Below, piece by piece: positions 31,949-42,495 of a stretch of 64,000 bases of DNA. Made by a program: the position numbers and the translations under genes. Position 1 is the first letter of the stretch. Each line of letters begins with the position of its first letter. The stretch comes from Galeopsis tetrahit (taxonomy: Eukaryota > Streptophyta > Magnoliopsida > Lamiales > Lamiaceae), in the NCBI GenBank assembly GCA_963675135.1, contig OY776124.1, forward strand, positions 21,450,066 to 21,514,065, given 5' to 3'. The notes below the pieces were generated by a model. That model worked only from the letters and a program-made list of their open reading frames with translations. It made no database searches and had not been told where the DNA came from.

Positions 31949-32762
31949 TCATGTGCTTGGATCCAAGAGTCCTAAGCTATAGCATAGGGTCTTGAACCTT
32001 TCTTCAGCTAGGGGCTTAGTCAAGATGTCTACTCTTTGGATATCTGTGTGAATTTTCTCCATCTTGATGTCCTTCTTTTCAAGGTGGTCTCTTATGAAGT
32101 GGTGTCGAATGTCGACATGCTTGCACCTTGTGTGAAGGACTGGATTTTGAGTGATGGCAATGGCACTGCTGCTGTCACAATAGATAGGGACTTCTCTTGC
32201 CTCTACATTGTAATCTTTGAGTTGTTGAACTAGCCAGAGCAGCTGACTACAACAACTTCCAGCTGCCATATATTCTGCTTCAGTGGTGGAGGTTGCAACT
32301 GAGGTTTGTTTCTTAGAAAACCATGATATCAACTTGTTGCCTAGAAATTGACAGGTTCCTGATGTGGATTTCCTATCAATTCTGCATCCTCCATAGTCTG
32401 AGTCAGAATAGCCACTCAATTCTAGATTGTCATTAGCAGGGTACCATAGTCCTAAGTTGACTGACCCTTTTAGGTACTTGAGAATCTTCCTTGTTGCTTC
32501 TAGATGACTTTGTTTTGGGTTTGCTTGAAACCTAGCACATACTCCTACAGCAAATGTTATGTCTGGTCTGCTAGCTGTAAGATATAGTAGAGATCCAATC
32601 AGTGCTCTATATTCAGCTTGATCAACTGCCTTTCTAGACTCATCTGGTTCCATTTTGAAAGATGTCATCATAGGAATCCTTGCAGTCTTGCTTTGTAGAT
32701 CTTTGAATCTTTCTAGTAGACTCTTGGTATACTTGGACTGGTTGATGAAGATCCCTTCTGGA
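31949..32762 (-). pseudogene. Family-C copia RT tail and RNase H
   Basis: Reads SPEGIFINQSKYTKSLLERF, then the RT tail (SRPDITFAVGVCARFQ), RNase H (GYSDSDYGGCRIDRKST, STTEAEYMAAGSC) and LGLLDPST. The catalytic YVDD part of RT is absent, because a deletion joins integrase-side sequence directly to this point near 32762, with AGAG shared at the join. Compared with the A-type fragments (24062-24776 plus 6880-8015), about 1.85 kb are lost. RNase H motifs are present, but RT cannot function. Confidence 0.88.
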
Positions 32763-33400
32763 CTCTGCTGGTTGATGCTGTCTTCTTGGTCTTGAAGGAG
32801 ACCTTTGTTTGCTTTCCTTGTTGACATGCATCACAGACCTGATCTTTACAGTAAAGTTCATTAGGCAGACCATCAACTAAGGATTTCCTTGCTAACTTGT
32901 TCATAGTCTTAAAGTTCAGATGACTAAGACGTTTGTGCCATAGCCAGCTGACATCTTTAGGGCTTTTCACAAGCAGACATGTATCCTTAGGACAGCTGTT
33001 CCAATTTTCAAGATACATACTTCCCTTTCTAGATCCTGTTAGAAGGTTTTGTTTTGTTCTTTTATCACTTATGAGACACTCATCTTTAGAGAATTTAACT
33101 GAATAACCAGTGTCACAAAAATGAGAAACAGATAATAAATTAAACTTAAGACCTTCTACATATGATACATCATGTACCTCAATGTCACCATTTCTAAGGG
33201 TGCCATATCCTTTTGTGTTACCGTGCGCGTTATCACCAAATAAGACTTTTGGACCTTTCTTCTCTATGTAGCTGGTCAGTAGGGCTTTGGTTCCTGTCAT
33301 GTGGGTTGAGCATCCACTATCTATGTACCATATCTCTCATGCTAGACCTCATTTTCTGTATAGGTCCCTCATTTCCTGCAAGAAAGGTTAAGTCTTAGGT
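32763..33400 (-). pseudogene. Family-C copia protease and N-terminal integrase fragment
   Basis: Shows the protease active site WYIDSGCSTHMTG near 33310-33340, the protease-integrase linker and the pre-integrase zinc finger (SWLWHKRLSHLNFK, CDACQQGK). It ends at TASTSR where the deletion removes the integrase core. TGA stops precede the protease start, so it is closed from gag. Compare the intact pol at 13250-16639. Confidence 0.85.
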
Positions 33401-33489
33401 ACCCATTTTGTTTTGGGTCCTTGGGTGTTAGTACTACCCTTGGGAACCCACATATACATTGGTCGTTTGAACAACCTTGAGCACTTGAG

Positions 33490-35797
33490 TTATTTCCCTC
33501 GGGCATCACAGAACCAAATCTTACCAGTTAACACCTTGGACTGGTCTGATTTGTTGTTTGTGTCAGCTAAGTAATAGTCAAATGGTTTCCCTTTATAGGA
33601 GTGCACGTATAAGATCTTTTGACTAGTTACATTCGGCCTGGGTGCATTAGCTGGTCGATGCACACGATTATATGGACCATACTCTTCTGTTCTCACAATA
33701 TCATAAGAGATAGGGGGTGCAAAAAGAACAGATTTGTTTGAAGAAGATTTCTTCTTCTTGGCTGGAGCAGCATACAGCTGAGACTGTCTCAGACGAGATG
33801 GTCTAGGTTGTTTGATGTTCCTCTGTACAGGTTTGGGGTTAACTTTTCTTTTACCATTTTTGGTGTTGGAATAGTTAGCCTTAGTTGGTACAGATGCCTT
33901 TTGGTTCATATTGGGTTCATTGTGTTTAGAACACTCACCCTGTTCATGTGTCTGAGTAGTGCACTTGTTAGGTGTACTACCCCCAGCTGGAGAGGATGTT
34001 GATGGATTAAGTTCATAGCCTAAACCCATCTTATTGCCATTTGATCTATAATATTCAAAGATACTTTCAATAGTAGTCGAAGCTTTATTGAACTCTGATA
34101 TCTTTTGATTTAGGCATTCCTTCTCCTTTTCTAAGAGCTTGTGTGCTTGGAAGAGGTCATCGAACTTAGATTGTAGTATACGAAATTCCTTGGTCTCTAA
34201 GGCTTGAGTTTCTAACATCCCCTCATACAACTGAGTTGTTGTGGTATTTTCTTCCTTAAGAAGTTCCACTTCTTTGGTCAACCTTTCATTCATGGTGACT
34301 AACTCAGGGGTGTTATCAAACTTAACCTTTTTCAACCTAGCAATTTCTTTCCTTAAATCCTTATTCTCCTCTTCCATTTCTATAAAAGCTCTAGTGGCAA
34401 TATCCAGATCGCCTTTTACCTTTCTTAACGATTGATAATAGGTGTCTTCTGATTCGCCTTCAGATGAGTTTATGTCAGCTGTTTGTGAGAAAATAGGTGA
34501 ATGGAAAGTAGTAGTGTAGGAATTTACCTCATTTTCTCCTATGGCCATCATAGCTAGATCATCTGAATCATCTGAGTAGATTTGACAGTCTGGTGATGTA
34601 GGAAGTTCATCACTTTGATATTCAGATTCTTCAGTCAGCATTGCTTGCTTATCTGAATTTCTTCTGCCTCTCCTTGGCCTTCTTTCTTCTTTGTCATCCA
34701 GCTCAGGGCATTCATAGACATAGTGTCCTGGTTTACGACAATTGAAACATGCTCCAGGTTTTTTATTTGAACTGCCTTTCCTTGGAGGAGTGGCATCTCT
34801 TCTTCTGGAGCCTCGGCTGTCAGATGACTCCATATCCTTTCTAGGATACCTTTTTGGTGTTCTTTCTCTGGAGCCTCTAGAGGGTGAACTGGCTCTTCTA
34901 TCTTTGTAGTTTCTATAGAATTTTCTATATTTGCTGTTGAGAGTGTTCATCCTTTCGAATCTTTTGATCATAAGGGCCATTTAATTGCTCTTTCAGACTC
35001 ATGTCTGATCCTTCAAAGTCTTCTGTTTTCAGAGAGGTCTTGCCAGATGAGGTGCTTGCAGCTTTTGTATTAGCTGCCTTGAAAGCTACAGTCTTGGAAG
35101 TAGATGGAGTTGCAGTAGGTTCATCACTTCCTGAGTTTTCTTCTCTTTCAAGATCATATTCATGAGCTTTTAGTTTCTGAAATAGAGTCTGTGCAGACCA
35201 TTCCTTGATATCTTGAGTATCTTTGATGATGGTCTTCTTGAGTCTCCATTTCTTGGTTAGAGAGTCTAAGATCTTTAGATTCTTCTCTCTATTTGTATAT
35301 TTCTTGCCCAGAGATTCTATCTCATTGATGATCTTGGTAAATCTATTGTCTATTTGATCAATAGACTCTTCGGGTTGCATCTTGAAGTGTTCAAACTTCT
35401 TGACTGTTGTTGTCAACTTGCTCTCCTTGATCAGCTCGGTTCCTTCACAGAGGAGTGCTAGAGCATCCCACATATCCTTAGCTGTTTCACAATTGATTAC
35501 TTTTGCAATGTACTCATTTGGAAGAGTTTGCATGATGTAATCTTGAGCAATGCTGTCAAGATTTGACTGCTTCATTTCTTCTGGAGTGAGGTCCTTCATC
35601 GGCTTGGGGGCAAGTTCTCCAACTAGAACTTCTGGATCACCATTTGCAGTGTTGACTGCCATGATGGTGATTGGGCCTTCGGTGATTACTGACCACATCT
35701 TGTAGTGGACTGATGTGAGATTCTTCCTCGTCCTGATCTTCCAGTAATCATAATCCTCCACTGAAAACTTAGGCAACTTACGCATATTAGCACTCAT
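33490..35797 (-). pseudogene. Family-C copia gag (one frameshift)
   Basis: Start MSANMRKLPKF at 35797. The copia gag domain (FSVEDYDYWKIRTRKNLTSV) is followed by coiled-coil and basic regions and a CCHC zinc knuckle (CFNCRKPGHYVYECPE, near 34750), then a Lys/Ser/Asn-rich tail. A frameshift near 34975 splits it into 35797-34925 and 34980-33490. A TAA ends the second frame at 33490; gag-like coding (MYMWVPKGSTN) seems to continue beyond it to a further TAA near 33390, just before a 3'-splice-like CCTTTCTTGCAG. It would package RNA if intact. Confidence 0.85.
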
Positions 35798-35914
35798 GCT
35801 GTATGAGTTTTCGAAAACAAGTTTTTCAAAAGAAAAGGATCTGTTCAAGAGGACTACAGAAAGACTCCCTCAAGTCTTCTGATAATCTAGAGACAGTAGT
35901 CCGATAGAACCACT

Positions 35915-35926
35915 GCTCTGATACCA
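35915..35926 (-). other. Primer binding site of family-C element
   Basis: On the - strand TGGTATCAGAGC, 2 bp from the LTR end at 35929. Initiator tRNA-Met type, as in family B. Confidence 0.9.
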
Positions 35927-35928
35927 CT

Positions 35929-37379
35929 TGTTGGTCCCTAAAAGAGTAGTGAATGGGATTAAAGTCTAGAGGGGAGGGGTGAATAGACTTTAAAACTTTT
36001 TCAAGAGTTGGGAACCTCTTCTGATCTCTATGTCAGCTGGACTACAAGTCTGCTGGTCCAGATGACTATAGTGATCTGATAGAAGAGATTATATGCGGAA
36101 TTATAGTAGGCCTTGTTTAGACTCGTTCTTTTGTTTCGTATGAAAGTGTTAACTTGTTTTTACTTAATGAAGATACACAGCTGATGTTGGTTTGAAAGTT
36201 ATGGCCTTAGTTGAAGAATGTTGAAAACACAGTATGCACTATATAAAATATATGTAGAGACAGAAATGTAAAGTGCAGAAATGTAAATAACACCAGGTTT
36301 ATAGTGGTTCGGATATACGATCCTACGTCCACTCTTACGTCCTAACGTGATGTTTAATCCCTTTAATTTACCACAAATTACAAGGGTCTTGACCTTTATA
36401 GTCCCAAGGATAGGACTTTGAGATCTGAGCCGTCCTAACAGCTACGGTCTCCACAAGTGATTGTAAGCACTTGCACTTTGAGGGGTTCAAAAACTTTAAC
36501 CTTTCGGTGAGGGTTTGGGGTTTTTGAAGTGTATCCAACTAATGGTTCAAGCTTATAAATTGCTTAACCACTATGCCTAAAACAATTGATATACAATATG
36601 AACAGGTTTCAGGTTCTTATGGGTTGGATAGAAATCACTTAAGAGCTAAAAGTATTCTAAAGCTTTCTGGGCTCTTGGAGAATTCTTAGAACAGTATGGC
36701 TTTAGCTTGATTGCTTGCTTAGCTTGTTGAATTCTCTTGTTGTGATCTCGTACTTGTGATTTCTCATCCTCTTGTATTTATAATGGTGATTGCTTGCAAC
36801 TAGCCGGTGGAGTTGACTAGCCGTTGGGGCAATCTTTCCATATTGGCTTGATTCCTTGATTCCAGCTGCTTGATTGCTCCAATCCTGGGATCATGTCAAT
36901 CTTCTAAATAAGGTAGGTCTTCATTTGAATTGCAAGATGACTTTGGGAATCAGTCGAGTCCTGGAAGAGTACATAGTCTTCTGATCTGTACTACTAGTCT
37001 TCTAACTACTCTTTTGGCCTTAGGTCTTCTGTCTTCTGTTATCAGTCGAGTAGCACTCGTCTGATCTGGATTATATGTGCTGCTTTAGGCCATCTTCAAT
37101 CTTGGACTCCATCAGTTAAGTAGGTATACAAGCACCTAACTTAACTGGTCTTCAAGGATCTTCTAGTCTTCATGTCTTCCACTCTTCTCATCTTGAGGAA
37201 GCGCATGTAAGCCGGGACTGTGCTAATCAGCTGATATACATACAGTTGATTGCACAAGACTAGTCTAAGCTGTTCTATACAAGTCAGCTGATCCTATTTC
37301 ATTTATAAACTCTAAGTGTTTTGGCCATCAAAACTATTCTAACATTAAGTGGGGCTTAGGGTGAATTTACATCCCAACA
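35929..37379 (-). repeat. Family-C 5' LTR
   Basis: About 1451 bp, ends TGTTGG/CCAACA. TATTTATA at 36775-36782 (TATAAATA on the - strand) is the probable promoter core. Beyond 37379 the sequence (ATAAACATTC) is not repeated elsewhere in the window. Confidence 0.9.
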
Positions 37380-38803
37380 ATAAACATTCACGCTATATAG
37401 GTTCTTAAAACCTTTAAAGTTGTGCCTTTTATTTTCAACCTCTATTAGGTAATGTCTAAAGCAATTCAAATGCCTAGACTTTGAGAAATTGAATAGACAA
37501 GTCCAACACGTGAAAAATTATCGACGTAAGAAGTGAAAACAATCAGCTCCATATTATTTGACATTTACAAAATCATATTTATCATAACGAAATATATGCA
37601 AAGAAAAATTAGCAATAATAGTTTAATCAAATGGTTTTTCAGTCACTTCTGAGCAAGACAATATCAACGTGTTAAAAACTTAACTTACAAAGACGAACAC
37701 CATAGTCCTTCTTTCACAAGTCAGTTCTCCTAATCTTGCACAACATTACTTAATCTAGCATACCGAATTCCATCAATAACTCAAGCAATGCCCGAGGAAT
37801 AAACCTTTAGTAACTATGAACTCGCTTCATAAAACTAATTGTTGTTCTCATACAAACCAAAATCATATAAAACTTATAAAAATGTTTAGTACCATGATCC
37901 ATATCGTTTATATTATTAACAACCATCTCTAAAGGAAATAAATCACATCTCAATCATAGAAGAACGGGTCTAGAGGTGTGATCCTGAGTGATCTTAAGAG
38001 CAAACTAGGCATCATACATTATGAAACATTGACCTTTTTCAATATCAAGTTTTACGAGTTCGTAAACTTTAACTCGAGCTCGGTTTCCTACACAATTAAA
38101 TCTAGTCTTTCCTGGAATAGATAGAGATCTACAAATGCTCATATGTCTTTAGTCAATGACCTGTCATTCATGTGTCTATAATCCTCAATCATAAGATTTA
38201 GACGGAAATACAGTATTAAAGACATTTATGCCACAACTAAAAATCAGAATGAACTACCTTGTCCATCGTGGACACAGGATATTCACGATTATAATGACCA
38301 CGCTTGTTACATCTATAGCATGTCATCTCACTCTTATTCATTTTTAGTCTAGCATATTTCTTATTCTTATTCTTCTTAGCATTAAAATTGATATCTAGAT
38401 TTCCAGTAATGTGTCCAATCTTAGGCTACTAGCAATGTTCTCATTTCTGAATCCAGATCTAAACTTAAGAGATAATGTGGAATCAAACACTCATTAACTA
38501 AAGATTAACACTAGACATACTTATTACTATCGATCAAAGAAGTGTACTAATTAACGTCATATTTTATAAGATGGAATATAAATTGAAATAAGTTGTTGCC
38601 ATGCAGACAAAAGAAAAATTAGCTAGCTAGCGACTAATATTTGTCATATGAGTAATACTTGGGTGCAATTGATTGCATTTATACATACAATTGGAATTAA
38701 ACTGCAATTAATTTGGTCAAATGTTGAGGTTAACGATTAATTCAATTGAATAAATAAAACATTAAAATCCAAGTGTATCTATACACTCAATTGCATAGAA
38801 GAA
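37380..38803. other. Intergenic stretch with a degenerate gag scrap
   Basis: AT-rich, with many stops. On the - strand near 38230-38430 a reading of CYRCNKRGHYNREYP follows a Lys/Asn-rich stretch. It resembles a retroelement CCHC zinc knuckle whose last Cys has become Tyr. No open frame; probably an old copia remnant. Nothing else supported. Confidence 0.4.
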
Positions 38804-39487
38804 TTAGCTTGGACGAACGTAGCTAAGAAGAGCCAAGACAGTCTGAGTAATGGAGAGAGTCAATAGGAGGAAGGCAGCCATGACAGACATTATTTTCCAT
38901 GGAGTTTTCAAATATGTTTGAAAGAGACCGCTTCGCCACTCGTTCGACATAATGTTATTATATTCTTGTCTTACTGTTGTCAATGTTTCATTGACCTGGG
39001 GGAATAACGGGTCGTTGCGATCAGGACAGATATCCCTAGTCATTCTATTGAACAACGTTGCAACTTCAGCAGCCGGCATTGCAGTTGTGATGATGCCACG
39101 CGATTGTAGAAGGCTGGCATCTTCAGCACTTTGGACCAAGCATCCCATGAAATACATGTACGAGGTGACTTCCTTTTTAGAAACATTCTTGTGGAGTTGC
39201 TCGAACGCTATTAAGTTGAGGAACGTTGACTTTGTTAAACCATCGACAATGAGATGTGGAAGTTTCAGGGTCTTACGATGAAGTCGGATGTCTAGTAAAA
39301 TTGAACTATCACTGGTTATGAATCCAATCCCAACCTTCTCAAGTTCGGTGGCTGATGGGATGTTGTTTATATTGTAAATCTCATCCGATTTTATCATTCT
39401 TCGGAGAGTTTTTCGCCCCTTGAAATTGCGATGCATTAGACTCCTTCGATACACGTCCAATAAGTGTGACGAACTTTTGAACTCTTA
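38804..39487 (-). CDS. DUF247 (UPF0481) protein, C-terminal part
   Basis: Carries the C-terminal half of a plant DUF247 protein: SSSHLLDVYRRSL, then IPSATELEKVGIGF, a beta-rich part, LNLIAFEQLHKN, VTSYMYFMGCLVQSAEDASLL, EVATLFNRM, and a hydrophobic C-terminal membrane segment (VMAAFLLLTLSITQTVLALL) in the position typical of the family. It likely begins as an exon after an AG near 39487, because a stop lies just upstream in frame. The family's function is mostly unknown; members are plant membrane-associated proteins, and some are tied to self-incompatibility in grasses. The N-terminal half lies at 40653-41238. This is the only host gene seen in the window. Confidence 0.85.
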
Positions 39488-40652
39488 TTTACTCACGTAC
39501 GTGTTTCTTGTTCCGAATGTGTGCACTGCGATTTTCAGAAGCTTATCCCGAAGATCCTGAGTAGAGTAGTTTGGTAAGAAACAAGCATGTATTGGAATAG
39601 GAAAAATATCATTTATCTTTATACATGGTCAAAGAGTCAACCGTTGAAAAGTTAAAGTCAGTGTCCTAGTCATCAACCAAGAGACGACCAGGAGATTAGT
39701 CATGCGACAACTACTCAACATATAGTCAATAGATTTACACCCGTAAACGAGAAGAGATAAACGAAATCTCAGCGAGCACGAGAAGTAGAAGTAAATGTTT
39801 ATTAAAAGACACAAGTCCCCATGCTCAGCCTATGAATATGGGCAACCAGCGACCAATAATATGAAAGCCAGCCAGATCGGCCAATTCCACTTGAAAATAT
39901 TTCTAGAGAAACTATTATGTTACCATTATCTTTCTACATTCAATATACTTCTACGGAATTACATAGAGTTGAAACATATTTTCAGGTCTGAGACATTGTA
40001 TTCCATTTAGATATACACTTTACAAAAATGTAACACATCATACACAATTAATAAGATGACGATAAGTGAGCAAAAAAAACTCTCTATTAATATATATGAG
40101 ACACTTTAATTATAAATAAAATACAAATGTTTAATTAATGTTATGTAAGATATCAAGTCGAGCTCAAATTTAAAAAAAATAAATAAAAAGCTCGATCAAA
40201 TTCGAGTCATGTTTCGAGCTCTGAGTTTTCCAATCAAGTTGCGAGTTCAAGCTCGACTCATTCTTCACACCCTTACTACGAAACATAAGCCCCTCAGTCA
40301 TAATGGTGTAGTAAAATTTACTTTTAGACCTCTTAAGCTTCTTTCTTAATTATCTCACATGTTTTTATTTGAAAAAAGAAAGAGCTAGCAATTACAAGCA
40401 GCTAGAGAAAAATATACTCCTTACTTATTAACACGTTTTGTATTTTTGGTGTCCCTTCCTTAATGACACATATTTAAAATAGTAAATGATCCTTTTAACT
40501 ATCCTTTATTTACACACAAAAAAAAAATTTACTCTTTATATCTTCCATAATACTAATAAACAATTCATACAATAGGAGACGAGGGAGTAATATTTCACAG
40601 GTAAAGAGAAAACGCAGTTTATGTAACAACAGATTAAAAAATGGAAAGTGAC
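39488..40652 (-). other. Intron or decayed middle of the DUF247 gene
   Basis: About 1.2 kb without a supported exon. It lies between the two DUF247 halves and could be an intron, but the donor candidate at 40652 (CAG/GTCACT) is poor. The few dozen residues normally found between the LENQLP motif and HLLDVY were not found. A stretch rich in CGAGCTC phrases (about 40155-40260) looks like a small repeat. Confidence 0.4.
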
Positions 40653-41238
40653 CTGATCATCATCGGCTTCACCAACCATAAGCAGCGTAAGAAGAAGCAT
40701 CATGGGGAGCTGGTTTTCCAGCAACAGAAAGTCATGTAGATAGTGTTTTTGTTTCATCTTGATTCTCAAGTATGTTCCATATTTTAGTATTAACCTGACT
40801 CTTTTGCCCGGTGTACTGATGATCTATTTTAGTACGTATAAACTCGAGGACGAAGCAGCCATCAAGCAGCATCATCTGCAGAAAGTCTTGCGTGTTGTCT
40901 CGCCAGCGTTGGTTGAGCCCGTCGTACGCGCCTCTCAGCTCATCGACCACCTCACTAAGAGCATTTAAGTAGCTTTGTAAGGGGTTTCTGATCTTGGATC
41001 TCATGAGGAAGTGAACTAGAGAAGCTTCTTTTAAGTCCCTTGCCCTGTCCATATCGACGGACAATGGGCCGAGTGATACCCTGCGCGGCTTGTAAAGATC
41101 CAGGAAATCTTGTTGCTTATAGAAAGCGGCAGGTAGGCGTCTTTGGCGTCTCTCCGAAATCTCCTCCTTTGTCGGAAGTGGTTCCATGTTACTCATCCGT
41201 CCTTCTATCTCGATAGCCCAATCCGGCAATCCCTCCAT
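40653..41238 (-). pseudogene. DUF247 (UPF0481) protein, N-terminal part, apparent frameshift
   Basis: ATG at 41238 gives MEGLPDWAIEIEGRM, then family signatures: YKPRRVSLGPL, the Arg/Leu-rich helix region, LRGAYDGLN, FLQMMLLDGCFVLEF. The frame stops shortly after WNILENQDE, while the next conserved motif, DFLLLENQLP, is found in another frame starting about 40769. So a one- or two-base shift lies near 40760, unless an unusual small intron removes it. The gypsy element is inserted about 140 bp upstream of this ATG. With the poor splice signal downstream, I favour a recently damaged gene, but an assembly indel would look the same. Confidence 0.75.
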
Positions 41239-41376
41239 TAATGAAAAAATGTACACTCAACTCCAAATTGATGAAAAAATTAGCTAGCTTATATCGACTC
41301 AGTTGACATATATATGGAACAAGTCAATTAAATGGAGTGTTGAACGTGGGTTCAATTAATTGGTACAAACATCAAA

Positions 41377-41381
41377 CACTC
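41377..41381. other. Target-site duplication CACTC (left)
   Basis: CACTC lies directly before the gypsy LTR start TGTTGTATGC and is repeated directly after the other LTR at 52892-52896. Confidence 0.95.
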
Positions 41382-41942
41382 TGTTGTATGCACTATAAAC
41401 GGGTTGACTTTGGATGTGGACTGTGCTTAGCACGATACAAACATATATAATTAAACGGGGGTTATTACGTGTTTATATGGATTAAAGTGATGATTTGTGA
41501 TGAACTTGATGAAGAACACACAAGAACACAAGATATAGCTTCTTGGAGAAGCTAAAGCTTTAGAAGCTTGGGAGAGTTTATTGCTTTGGGTAGGGAGATT
41601 TGGTGGAATGTTCAACTTGTGTTACAAATGAGCCCAAATGGGCATTATATACTGCTTTTCGAGGGCTGCCCGCCCTTTACACGTGGAGCCTCCAGATTGG
41701 GCCTTCGTTCTACCCGAAAAGGTGATTTGATGGCGCATTTAATGCTAAACCGCCTTCGGTGCTCGTCCTCGCCGAGATGCCGAGGAGCTGGGCCATGGTG
41801 GTCGCCAGAGGGCCGTCGAGGAGAGTGGTCGCCACGCTCCATGTTGTCTCCCAAGACTTCAATTTGTTGACTGGTCCTCGCCACGTAAGATGGTGACTAG
41901 GATTGACTTGTCAAAGATTGACCTCTTTGACTAGGTATAACA
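41382..41942 (-). repeat. Gypsy 3' LTR (561 bp)
   Basis: TGTTGTATGC...GTATAACA as read on the + strand. It contains ATTATATA at 41644-41651 (TATATAAT on the - strand), a promoter candidate that could read leftward into the DUF247 gene. An open frame at 41568-41870 is an accident of the LTR, being identical in both LTRs and without a motif. Confidence 0.95.
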
Positions 41943-42495
41943 TTTGCCCCCTGGTCGCCTTTCTTCGTATTCGTAGAATGGAAAGGCGAGCAGTGTGATC
42001 GTCTTTTCTGTTGGTGAAAATGGTTTTCGACAACACAATCAATTTTGAGATCTTGATGACGTGAGATGGAAGTGGTCGCCTCGTTTCCTACGCCGAGCTC
42101 GCCTTCCGAGGCACTTTTGATGACGTATGATGTGATTGGTGTCAGGCGCGTGGACTGCGCTCGAATTTTGAAAAAAGCGCGTGGGGCGCGTGCCGACCTC
42201 AAAGGTCGCGCGTGAGGGTCACTCTCCGAATTTGAATTCGGAAATCGCCCTAAATTTTGGGAAAATTACGGATTTTACCCCGTTTTTTGCAATTAGGCCC
42301 CTAGTCGATTTTGCCTATAAATATGGCTTTCCTCCCTCTCAAAACACTTTTCACTTTTTGCAAAACTTTGAATCCTCTCGAGCTTTCTACTCAAGTTTTC
42401 CGGCGAGTTTGTGGTGGTTTCCGATTGTTAAAAAGGTATTTAAATCTCATTTTCTTCTTTAAATCTCTTTTCTCCCCCATTTCTTTAAGAAAACA
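41943..42495 (+). promoter_or_regulatory. Polypurine tract and promoter region of the antisense gene
   Basis: On the - strand the tract CCAGGGGGCAAA ends beside the 3' LTR at 41943. On the + strand TATAAATA at 42316-42323 lies 173 bp before the ATG of the antisense gene, in good core-promoter context (CCTATAAATATGGC). The antisense gene therefore seems to have its own promoter inside the element, separate from the LTR. Confidence 0.65.

Larger units (their letters stand above)
25197..37379 (-). mobile_element. Family-C Ty1/copia (SIRE-type) element, decayed, with both LTRs
   Basis: On the - strand: 5' LTR 35929-37379, tRNA-Met primer site, gag, a protease/integrase fragment fused to an RT fragment, spacer, third ORF, polypurine tract, 3' LTR 25197-26652. 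LTRs start TGTTGGGAT and end GGGACCAACA. Several frameshifts, stops and a ~1.85-kb deletion make it non-autonomous. The 5-bp flanks do not match (TCACC on the left, ATAAA on the right), and the left flank is C-family integrase, so at least one end has been rearranged after insertion. Confidence 0.9.

Noticed and set aside
41568..41870. 100-codon open frame, identical at 52517-52819
   Set aside because: It lies wholly inside the gypsy LTRs, has no motif and is explained by LTR identity.
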